Of a stretch of DNA of 42,665 nucleotides, positions 23,511-32,800 are shown piece after piece (within the stretch, counting starts at the first letter, position 1; every line of letters begins with the position of its first letter). The notes beneath the pieces are model-generated. The model was not told the DNA's origin. It saw only the letters and a program-made list of their open reading frames with translations, and did no database searches. Position numbers and translations under genes: made by a program. Origin of the DNA: Eimeria necatrix (Eukaryota > Apicomplexa > Conoidasida > Eucoccidiorida > Eimeriidae); contig NW_013653383.1 of assembly GCF_000499385.1 (NCBI RefSeq), forward strand, positions 1 to 42,665. The letters run 5' to 3'.

Positions 23511-23836
23511 TTCTAGGGATGGAAAAGCTCCTGCTGGCTTAGCGAGCTTGCTATCTGTTACTCCTCATACACGGGTTCTCTCAAAAATAAGGTGGACTGC
23601 TTTCAATGTTCAATACCCATTGCCCGCGGCTTCGGTGCCGCTGCTGCTTTTGCTGATAATACGTTAGTTGGTGCTGCCGCGTCTGTTGTAGGAATTCTTC
23701 CTCCTCTGAGTTGCTGCAGGAGCAACTTAGTTGCTGGTGTGACGCCTGAAGAAGATGTAGGGAAAGACTTCCGTTTTCAGTCGCGACAAGTGTAGGCAGC
23801 TAAGGAGCTGAATACTTCCCTGTCCACGGCCTTGTT

Positions 23837-24212
23837 ACTGCGAATTATCGATGGATCTTCAAAGTGCAGCAGCCTCTTGAAACAGCAGCAGCGCAGGCAT
23901 GGTAAGGCATGCTACGCACTTGGGAATTCGTGTGAACCCGGATATGCCTGTATGCCTGAACAGAGAACTGCAACGTGAATGCGCAGTGGGTAGTTTCGGC
24001 TTCGCAAAGCATGGTACTGAACTGACTGCGAATTATCGATGGATCTTCGAAGTGCAGCAGTCGCTTGAAACAGCAGCAGCGCAGGCATGGCAAGGCATGC
24101 TACGCACTTGGGAATTCGTGTGAACCCGGATATGCCTTTATACCTGAACAGAGAACTGCAACGTGAACGCGCGGTGGGTAGTTTCGCCTTCCCAAAGCAT
24201 GGTACTGAACTG
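23837..24212. repeat. 188-bp tandem duplication, ~95% identical
   Basis: Copy 1 is 23,837-24,024 and copy 2 is 24,025-24,212. Each begins ACTGCGAATTATCGATGG and ends GGTACTGAACTG, and I count 10 mismatches in 188. The period is not a multiple of three, so any frame shifts between copies. In one frame both copies read NYRWIF(K/E)VQQ(P/S)LETAAAQAW, with a stop after the final W in copy 1 and not in copy 2. An ATG frame at 23,899-24,123 crosses both copies (74 aa) but is not a recognisable protein. Confidence 0.92.
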
Positions 24213-24850
24213 ACTGCTCACAAGATCAAAATAAAGGAAACAGAAGAGCAAGGATAAAGCAGGAAAAAAACAGCAATGAGGGCAGTAAACCGAACTAGAC
24301 ATACACCCAGACAAATGAAACAGCGGCACATCGCGATAACCTAGAAAATGATAGTTTGAAACGAACTCAGATGCTTTACAGTGCTCTTGTCATTTGAAAA
24401 CAAGTGATGCAAAGAGGGTGCAAAAAAAAGATAAACTAAAGTGTGAAAAAGTCACTGTCCCGGCGCGTTGTACGCACATCGTACAGTTATATGCAATAAA
24501 AATTATCTGATTTTGACCGTTTCAAATGTAGTATTACGACATTGGGAAGGTATTATTTGGTCGCTTAGTATTCTGGGGACAACGAATTCAACGGGGAGAT
24601 TATTGGATTCTGGGGTCTGGCCCACTAGCTCTTGGGGCAGTGGATACTTATTCTGTTGCACGCACGCGTTTCATGCTAACACAAGCAATAAGAATAGCTC
24701 TCATCGGTTTTGCTTTCAAAACAAACGAATCAACAACTAAATAGCTGCAAAAATGAATGAACCAACTAAAAGGAAGGTAGTGAACATAAATAAACAAACC
24801 CCAAAACAGTTTGCTAATGACGCTATTTACATTGCACCGCAGAGACTTTT
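24213..24850. other. No gene recognised
   Basis: A-rich stretches occur near 24,225-24,290 and 24,420-24,450. No domain, splice pair or repeat was identified. Confidence 0.4.
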
Positions 24851-24854
24851 CTGG

Positions 24855-25073
24855 CTAGCTTATGCTACTGGCTAGCTATCAGCATGAATAAGTGGCCTAG
24901 TATGCTGCTTGTCTTTGTAAAGAGCGACCTATCTAAACCCTAGATAATCATTTCGTCAAGTACCCACGTACATTTCGATCTAGCTGCCGAATTTGCTAAC
25001 TAGCTCCTTAATAAGGCGCGAAGAAGGACTCTAGCTTCATACTAACAGTGCATCTGCTTGGCTAGCTCTAGCT
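24855..25073. repeat. Cluster of seven CTAGCT hexamers
   Basis: CTAGCT lies at 24,855, 24,872, 24,980, 25,000, 25,031, 25,062 and 25,068. Two are in the longer context CTAGCTGCCG and three in GGCTAGCT. At random one would expect far fewer than one in 219 bp. The spacing is irregular, so this is not a simple tandem repeat. It may be dispersed short-motif decay or a set of binding sites. Confidence 0.8.
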
Positions 25074-25090
25074 GCCGCTTCAGCGGCAGC
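25071..25090. repeat. Hairpin, 8-bp stem, TTCA loop
   Basis: GCTGCCGC at 25,071-25,078 pairs exactly with GCGGCAGC at 25,083-25,090 around TTCA. It directly follows the last two CTAGCT hexamers. Confidence 0.8.
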
Positions 25091-25135
25091 CCGTAAATGA
25101 ATTATTAAAATACACCAGCAAATCAGGCTTTAAGT

Positions 25136-25179
25136 AGCAGAGTCAGAAGCCCTCGATATTAGCTGCTTCTGACTCTGCT
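25136..25179. repeat. Hairpin, perfect 15-bp stem, 14-nt loop
   Basis: AGCAGAGTCAGAAGC at 25,136-25,150 is the exact reverse complement of 25,165-25,179. The right arm runs directly into a CTG tract, so the structure borders the triplet-repeat block. Confidence 0.85.
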
Positions 25180-26110
25180 GCTGCTGTCTCATATGTGTGG
25201 CTGCTGCTGTTGAGTCTTCTGCTGCTGCTTTGGATGCCGGTGCTATAGCCTAGAGTGCAGCTGCTGCAACTCTCTAAGCAGGTTTCTTGCATAGTAAGCA
25301 GGCTTTTGAAAGCAAAGTAATCCTGCTTTATCTTTCGCTCCCCTCACATGCTGCGACTGCATAGGCTGCCTCGTTTATTGCGGCTGTGTCTGCAGCACTG
25401 TAGCAGCAGCATAAGATTCGCCGGCAGTCAAAATACCGTGCTGCTGCTGCTGCTGTAACTCGCAGCCTGTGGCCACACAACTTGATTTCGATGAAGGTTC
25501 GCTAGTTACTGCCCCTCCTTCTGCTGCAGCATCTGCCACTGCTGCCACAACGTCTGCTGGTGCTGCTCGCCGCCGCGTCTGCTGCTGCTGGTTTGCTGCT
25601 GAAGGTGTGCGTGGCCCCTCCTTAATCATTTCGTCTCATGACATTGATAATTCCAAAAGAAGATGCAGCGGGGCTTCAGCAGGAATTGCCGCTATTTGCC
25701 GCAGCATGCACAGGAAAGCGGCCGCAGCTATTGAAGTGTCAATGACTCATTGTCATATTATGCTACTGCCACGTGCTGCTGCTGCCATTTGCTGCTGTTG
25801 CCACGTGCTGCTGCTATGTTCTGTCAACTGTGGACAGCATCACCATCGCCCAACTCACAGCCGCTGCCGGCCCACCGTAGCTTACAGCTCCAGGCATTTG
25901 AGGCGGACGTCTGCTGCTTCGTCTGTGGCTGCTTTTGACTTTGCAGCAACACACAAAGGGGTGATGGCGACGCTGCTCCTGGTTTGCGGCTGTCACAAGG
26001 CTGCAGCCGTCAGTAGCAGACTTTGATCCGTCTGCACTTACAGACCCGCAGTAACACCACCAGCACATGCGTCCGCAGCGGCAGCTGTTGCTGCAGTAAC
26101 AGCAGTCGCG
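25172..26110. repeat. CTG/CAG triplet-rich block
   Basis: Imperfect CTG runs recur through this segment: 25,175-25,215, about six units near 25,439-25,456, 25,520-25,600, 25,765-25,815 and 26,080-26,105. Depending on frame and strand they read as poly-Ala, poly-Cys, poly-Leu, poly-Gln or poly-Ser. CTG runs lack stop codons in every + frame, which makes open frames here unreliable as genes. In Eimeria such triplets are common in coding exons as homopolymeric amino-acid repeats. Confidence 0.85.
25375..25629 (-). CDS. Q/A-rich low-complexity reading frame, possible exon
   Basis: An ATG frame of 84 residues. It carries NQQQQTRRRAAPADVVAAVA near the N-terminus and ELQQQQQHG near residue 60. Poly-Gln and Ala-rich runs from CAG match the homopolymeric amino-acid repeats typical of Eimeria proteins, and that is the only reason to list it. 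No domain, splice partner or signal peptide was found. The opposite strand is also open over the same stretch (25,469-26,026, GTG-started, Cys/Ala-rich), which shows that openness here follows from composition. Confidence 0.25.
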   Translation of the reverse strand: MIKEGPRTPSAANQQQQTRRRAAPADVVAAVADAAAEGGAVTSEPSSKSSCVATGCELQQQQQHGILTAGESYAAATVLQTQPQ

Positions 26111-26860
26111 TCCCGCTTCTCGTTCCAAAGCTAAACGTAGCATCTAGTTCTAAAAAATACATTGCATGCCAAGCCTATTTATCTAGTTGAATCTATGAAA
26201 ACAATTATTTGTAACAAGCAGAAGTTGACAAAAAAAATCAGACTAAAAGCAATAAGCAATCCAGACAAAGAACGGCAGACTAGAAACACACAAGGACATC
26301 GATGCAATGAAATATCAATCAGCATAGATACACTTACTCTCACGTACTCCACAGATAACGTTCCCGGCGAGGCAGAAAGCTCCACGTTCGCTAAACTATG
26401 TTAGTGCGTTTCAAAAACAAGTAAATGTTGTTTGAGAAGAATCACAGTTTATCTGTTTATGCATAATCCAAGCCTTCAAGGAAATGTATATAATCGAGGC
26501 ATGGCGCTTTTACGGAATTTCAATTGGAATATTATTCACACAGTGCATTTATGTGCCCTGTGTCGAATTTCTAGAAATATTGAAAAATGAGGGCTTACTA
26601 GAATATGTTATGGTGTGTCTAATGCATTTTCGCATACAAGAAAAGTGCATATACTTTCAAGCGTGCAGCATTGACTCTTCTTCAACGTTCGCCTAACGTG
26701 GCTGACAAGTCTGAGTACGAAAAATTCAGAGAGGAATTGACAAAATATCTCTCGCTGATCCGATGCCGGGTTAAAATGAGACATTGTGATGCTGGAGATC
26801 TACTAAATGAACCGCAATAAATTGTAGGTTCTCCAGAAAAGCGTAGGATAAGGCGCATTT
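26111..26860. other. AT-rich spacer, no gene recognised
   Basis: Short frames occur on both strands. On the minus strand, a continuation of the exon candidate at 26,871-27,077 could start after CGGATCAG near 26,758 and stay open for about 48 codons to a stop near 26,612. The acceptor is weak and I do not call it. Confidence 0.35.
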
Positions 26861-26870
26861 GGTAGCTTAC

Positions 26871-27077
26871 CGCGCTGTTGGGGCTCTTTCCGAGTCGTCC
26901 TACGTAGTAAGCGGCGATCATGCGCGTAATCAAGTATCCTCCGAGATAAAAGTCAAGGAGTGAAAATTGGTGAGGCCACAGGCCCAGTGGGAGGAGTTTG
27001 CACTCTTTATTTGATGTGCATTCTCCGTGTTGCAGGCGCTCAGAAGTAGAGCGGTGGAGTCTTCTAGTGGCTTCCAT
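26871..27077 (-). CDS. Candidate exon ending in a GTAAGC donor, unrecognised product
   Basis: On the minus strand an ATG opens 69 codons that end exactly at a consensus donor, GCG|GTAAGC. The peptide includes LGLWPHQFSLLDFYLGGYLI and then TRMIAAYYVGRLGKSPNSA, a hydrophobic and aromatic stretch that could be part of a membrane segment. A stop codon lies just before the ATG. The next exon is not secure. No family is recognised, and a frame of this length is not by itself significant. Confidence 0.2.
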
Positions 27078-28860
27078 TCATAAAACAACTACATTACTTT
27101 GCACCGAGAAGACCAAAAATATCTTGTAGACTTTTTTGTAGAAAAGTGCAACGATAGTCTGACCGTGGCAGTCTGCTCGCTGGAACACTGTTCTTAACTC
27201 CTGGTCCAGGATACCCTGCTGCTTCGTCGGAGTCCCTAGGAAAATAGAATAAGCCCGTAGGTCTAGCTGCGCTTCTCCAACCTAAGCTGTTCCCCTAACC
27301 ATGGAGCACCGGCATTCAATTAATGAGCTAGCGTACATTCTGCAGGCGGGCGGGTCTCATCGAAAAATTCGGCTTCCGACTTAGACTGCAAATAATTACG
27401 TCAAAGCTTCCTTGATGAAATTGCTGTTCGATGATAGCTAGCAAATAGAGTACCCTCCCCACATAAGCGTATGCGGCATTCAACATAGTGGAGGCGCTCT
27501 TGACGCCTTAATTACTGCGTTTTTCTCTTCCATTTAGGCCTTCCAAAATCGGCCATGAAGCTCTTGCTGGGCCAGATTTCTTCTTCATTTAGTGTTATTC
27601 AGCACTCGAACAAAAAGCGCTAGGCATTCAAGTGCACCTTTGACTACGCAGTTGCAAATTAACCCTTTCAGGCAAGCCGACGATTAGACGTATAGTTTGT
27701 TTCTGTCATGCGGCATTCAGACAGAAGCCACTGGCCGACCGCTGTTTACATATAAAGAACACGATTTAAATTGCCTGACAAACAGAGCAAACTGTACTTC
27801 GGCGCGCGGCAATCCTCATGATCGTTAAAAAAATCCGCTCAGTCTCCTCGTTTCTGGCTCCAGAACGAGCCTGACTACGTAGCAGCGCGTTAGACGTTAC
27901 TTAGCTCAACGACTATCACCACTTATCGAACGTATCTTGAATTGTCAGCAAACGCTGCTTGGAGTAAGTGGTACGACAGGAAGAATCGAGGCATTTTCCA
28001 AATAGCGCCACAAAAAAGCGCATGAAAATTAGGACGGCGGCCTTTTTGTATAAGTAATCGACGCAATTTTATTCCTCATGTAAGTACGCTTGCAAAGTTT
28101 TCAACCAGCCAAATAAACGTCAGTGTCGTCTGACACCGTAGGCTTTATTCTGGGAGTGTCCATCCGCATGTGTGTGCTCGATGCAAACCATAATGTTTGA
28201 AAGAGATATCTTGAAAGGATCGCAAAAGCTCTCTACATATCGAGGAGGCCGCAGAGCATTGCAAGTCGGAGCCCCGGGTGCACAGCCCAATTCTGAAAAC
28301 AGTACAAGCAACAAATGAGTGCTCGTTCGAATGCTGGTTCGCCTTACCTCGCAGAATGTCCATAATCGAACACCAAATCGCATACTAATACGGTAGTGCA
28401 AGTACTGCAACGGCACTATCCATGAGACAAGCATGCGACGCCTCAACAGCACGCACTGATTGTCTCGAACACAGCGGAAAGGAACAGGTAAGTGGCCGCC
28501 TTCTTGACAAGCTGAGCAATGCTTGGCCTGCAGGTCAAGTAATGCTTCATGTAGATCAGACACATCGCCACACTTCGCATCCAGAAGCACCGAATATTTC
28601 TGTTGTTATCGAGTACGAAATCATTGTGTATGCTCAGATACTTCAACACCGGATAAAAAGGTGCTTCATTCAACCGAATTACCTAACCACGTGTTCGAGC
28701 TGCTTTTGATTCTATGATTAACAGGATTTAGTGCCTTAGAAGAGTGGCAAAGTTTTGGACAAAGCAGATACAGCAGTGAGTGCCAGGCCACCACCGTACG
28801 CAACCTTCAGCAGCAAAAATGCCCACGTCCGCACCTACAGAAACGCTGGAAAGTAATCCT
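27078..28860. other. No gene recognised
   Basis: Frames of up to about 150 codons on the minus strand (28,120-28,590) and about 95 on the + strand (28,422-28,709) overlap each other. Reading the + strand in one frame from 27.6 to 29.7 kb gives about 20 stops, somewhat fewer than chance, without a recognisable domain. Confidence 0.35.
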
Positions 28861-28863
28861 GTT

Positions 28864-29001
28864 AGCAATGCATAACGGATTCTGGCAATTGCGAGGCATA
28901 AAGGGTTTTAGAATTCAGAAAAAGTGCTCGCGTGATGCGAATGAATCAACAGCCGCAACAGCTCAATGCATGGAGGGCGTTGTTGCCCTACGCAGCGAAG
29001 T
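28864..29001 (+). repeat. Arm 1 of a diverged inverted duplication
   Basis: The best block is 28,952-29,001, which matches the reverse complement of 29,702-29,752 at roughly 88%. It contains the 19-base identity TTGTTGCCCTACGCAGCGA. Weaker similarity runs leftward through TCGCGTGATGC (TCGTGTGATGC in the other arm) to AGCAATG near 28,864. Read from 28,868, the arm contains the peptide TAATAQCMEGVVALRSEV. Confidence 0.8.
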
Positions 29002-29701
29002 CCGGCTCCTTCACTCACTTCGCTCCAAACCACTGGGTAGCGGCAATTTTCGAAGCTCATTTGCCAGGCGAACGCAGTTCACACCTGCCAAGAGACGTGG
29101 CTGAGTCATAAAGCAGCTGGGGCAACAAGATTGCGGAACCCACTTTGCAGGGCACAAACGCGAACAACGCCTTGTGCGGGGCAGACTTACGGGCTGCACG
29201 AGAAAAAGGCATCATACGCCAAGAGACGCTCGACGCTTTGCAACTGCTCAACCGCTGTTTTCCGCAGACTCCTAAACATGGTATGCTACAAGCGGCCGGC
29301 ACGGTGGTTTTCAAGCGCATTGAGTACATTCCAATAACTGCATTCCGCATTGCTGAACATTGGCTGCTCTCGGAGAAAGCTTCCCTTTTCGCAGCTCGCA
29401 GCAACGTCGCAGGAGAGCCTATCACTCGTCCACATTGTGTGTAATGCTTGTAGTGTGGAAACAGCGCGTACTGCACCTATACCAATGGCGCCGCTTCGCA
29501 CAGCAGCGAGGTGGTAGGTAGCGAACAGATTTTTTTGTTCAGAACGCTCACAAATGCCCATCGACATGTTGCGATCTCCGATAAATTCGACATGCACAAG
29601 TCGAAGCGTAGATTGCGGGGACCTAGGGTGTACGTGGACCCCAATATGAGACGAGTCATGTCTGGAAAGGCGGAGTACGACGCCTGCTGTTCGCCGTGGG
29701 T
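29002..29701. other. Spacer between inverted arms, open frames on both strands
   Basis: A + strand frame is open for about 110 codons (29,112-29,444), and a minus frame is open over much of the same span (29,057-29,476). Neither has a recognisable domain, signal peptide or splice structure. Frames of this length are expected by chance in a window this size. Confidence 0.3.
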
Positions 29702-29843
29702 ACATCGCTGCGTAGGGCAACAATGCCCTTCACACATTCAGCTGTTGCGGGCATTTTGCAGCCGTATACGTCTAGTACAATGATTTTGGTGGCATCACAC
29801 GAGGACAGCAAAGCATATGAAGGACCTTTCTCGGCGAGCCAAT
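29702..29843 (-). repeat. Arm 2 of a diverged inverted duplication
   Basis: This is the reverse-complement partner of 28,864-29,001, about 0.7 kb away. Read on the minus strand from an ATG at 29,865, it contains MPATAECVKGIVALRSDV, which lines up with the first arm with mostly conservative changes: Q/E, M/V, E/K, V/I, E/D. Neither arm belongs to a longer gene that I can recognise. Confidence 0.8.
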
Positions 29844-29844
29844 T

Positions 29845-32800
29845 TTCTGTGCTGCAAATCGTCATTGCTCTCTGTCAAGGGTTAAGCCTGCTCAGTCACA
29901 TTTGCTCTTGCTACGGTTCATGCATTGAAGGACGAACCACGTAGTACAGCTGCTAATAGAGGATGCCTAGAAAGTTTTGATAAGGCCGGTATTGACAGTC
30001 AGTCGATTCCCTCGCACACTGTTGTTACATAGAGTGCGAACAATGGCTGTCACCAATACTATTTTCACTTTCCACGGTAATCGGAAACTAATGGCAATGA
30101 AGAACGTCATGTTTTACAGGGCCAGAAACTGAATCCGTGTTTTGCACATTTTTCTGGAAGGATGATTTGAAGAATTCTCACCAAATTATGCAATTCTCGA
30201 TTTCCTGCGATGAAGGTTTAAAAGCAGTGCCCTGCAGAGAAAGCATCCGCATAAGTCACTGTTCTTCTCGTAAAAGCCTGCTATGCGCCTAAGAAGAGGG
30301 AGCGGGAAAAGAGCAAAGCACTTCAATCAAGCAGTTGAATCTCCATTCGTCTTTGTTATGGGTGTTCTTTCTTTAAACACCAAGAGTTCCTAACTTGCGC
30401 GCCCAGAAAAGCCTGCAGACGCTAGCGTTGACGATACTTACCAGTTAGCGGTCACTCGAGAAAAGCTTTCGAATTTCTCTGTAACAGCATGTAGGGAGCA
30501 AAAGGCTCTGCTACGACTAAGCTTCAAAGTTTCCTTAAGTGCAGCCAGAGTGCTAACAACGCTGTTGAATGACCGTTTGGACTCACCGAGGCGCTTCTGA
30601 GGACCCCGAGGGTCTGCCTATGAAGAAACCCTAGTTTACCCAGGTAGAAAAAATATGAAGTAATGTTTCCTTTACTGAGTTGCATCTCGAGAGGAGATAA
30701 GCGAGAATCAGTGAAGCCCCATCAGGCAAAGCTCTTTGCTGTGTAGCCAAATACTGTACTACGCGCGACAAAAAGAAGATACCTTACCATGCACTTTGTG
30801 CTTATAACCGTTGTACACCGGTGAAGAAACCATGCATATCCTACCACACTGACGAACTGGCTTCCACAAATTCAGGGGACTGTGGCCCCACCGCGGCGAA
30901 GCTTTCTGATTCCTAGCGCGCGAAAACGTACAAAGTATTGTTAGCTACAAAATGGTGGATCACCAACGTGATGCCGAGAGGGTCGCACACATTCTAAGGA
31001 TCCACCGGAGTTGATGACACAGAGCGACATATCCAGATTCACGTTCGAGTATTCACAGCCGATCAAAAGTCCTTGTGAATGTGTTCGCTCTCATTCAGCT
31101 GGGTCAGTGCTTATTGCTGCTGATGTTTCGAAATATTGTGACATTGCTTTCTCTCGGACTGCTCACATTGCTGCACAGGTAAAAATCAGCTGGACCTGTT
31201 CTGCAGAGGATTAAATGACTAGAATCTGCCGCAGTACGTCTACATGAATAGACTGGCGCTGCTGCAACGGAGCGGATTCGTGCCTAGTGTAAGCAATTGG
31301 ACGAGGGGTATCATCCTTCCTACGAACAGAGCTTCTGACTACGAGAAGCAAACCAAGGGCAGTCGACCGGTAAAAAGCTCATGTTATGACCTTTTTGTTT
31401 ACGTCCTCTTGAGATGACTACGCATATCCGTAGTGCTTCGCTCGATATGTTTATGTATACCAATAAAAAACGCGGGATCGGAACGATATGGACGGTATTG
31501 TATGCGGCAGCTCTACCGTACTACCGGTCTTATTCCTCCGTTCCTTGAGTTCACATTGTCAAGCATTTGGTAACAAGGACTTACAGTGCAGACAAAATTG
31601 AGGCTGCGAGGGAAAAATGCGGCAAGGATGAGGGGCAACGCAGAATCTCTGAAGCCAGCACTATCATCGGAGGATAGATATTAGCGTCGTACAATGTGGA
31701 ATCCAGTAACGCAGGAGCCATGCTGCAAGCTACCATGATGCTCTAATACAGCTTTTGCCTTAATGTAAGGTGAGCCCCTATTGGCTTTGCTGGTTTTGGC
31801 TTCCGCTGTACCATAGGCGTGCGGCTGTTTCCCTAGAATAAATGAATGTTTCTTTTCCGTTGCGGCGTGAGGCGACTGATGTAAACGCTGCTTCACCTTC
31901 AGAGAATGTTCACCAACACGGAAACATGAACTTAGAGAAATGCGTTATTCTTTGCTATATTCAGGATAACTTTTGATGCCTCTTTGTGGCTTCTGTCCAA
32001 TTTTAGATCCTTGCAAATCACGCCGAGAGACGCATCTAAAGGAACAAAATGGGAAAAGTGGCAAACAAAAGGAAGCTGAAAAAAGGTAGCTCGCTTTTCT
32101 CAAAGTGCGTCTTCAAGCTGTATAGTTCAAATTTAGGATTCCTTCGTGCACTGCCGGAGCGCTAGTGCAGTTTTGAGCTAGACTTCCTTGCACCGTTCCG
32201 GACAGTAGCTAAGTAGCAGCAAACTGTGCGCATAGCAGTATTTCCAATGGTCAGTAGCGTCGGCATAACGCGTAACTGATGCTAAGATCGCTAGCATGGC
32301 AGGAGACGTGTAACACCTGCATTATCAGTGGAAGTTCTGAAAGTCATCACCATTTTGTCTGGTGCCTTCGAGCTCCTATCCAAATACAACTCGCTGCCAG
32401 TAACCAATCGTGCAGAGCAGCTTTTTGGAGACATCTGCAGACGTATCTATTGATTTATTACCACGACGCATCCAAGAGGGCGTCGATCCTTAGAAGCTGT
32501 CCAGTGATGGCGAGTGCACGAAAAATAGTAACCGTTCCTTCAGTTTAACTGAATCGAATTACCATTATATTAGTGTATGTGCTAGGGCCAAGCTACTTGC
32601 GCTAAGCGGCTTTTAGTTTCACACGCCACGTGATTCCGATCGTGAAAAGCGAGGTTCTTGGGTTTTACTGCGCAAACCCTTTCACTCTTAGGCCTGCTGG
32701 GATATGCTGGCTAAGTTCTAGGAATCATGTACTCCGTTTGTTGACTTCAATATACTGGTAAACGCAACAGGATATTTTATATGGATTGGTGGACTGATAG

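Noticed and set aside
25469..26026. + strand frame of 185 codons rich in Ala and Cys
   Set aside because: It starts at GTG, and its openness follows from CTG runs, which contain no stop in any + frame. Not called as a gene.
27603..29690. One + strand reading frame with fewer stops than expected; briefly considered a decayed viral or polymerase gene
   Set aside because: There are still about 20 stops in ~695 codons, against roughly 33 by chance. No palm-domain motif series or other domain could be followed, and the minus strand is equally open in places.
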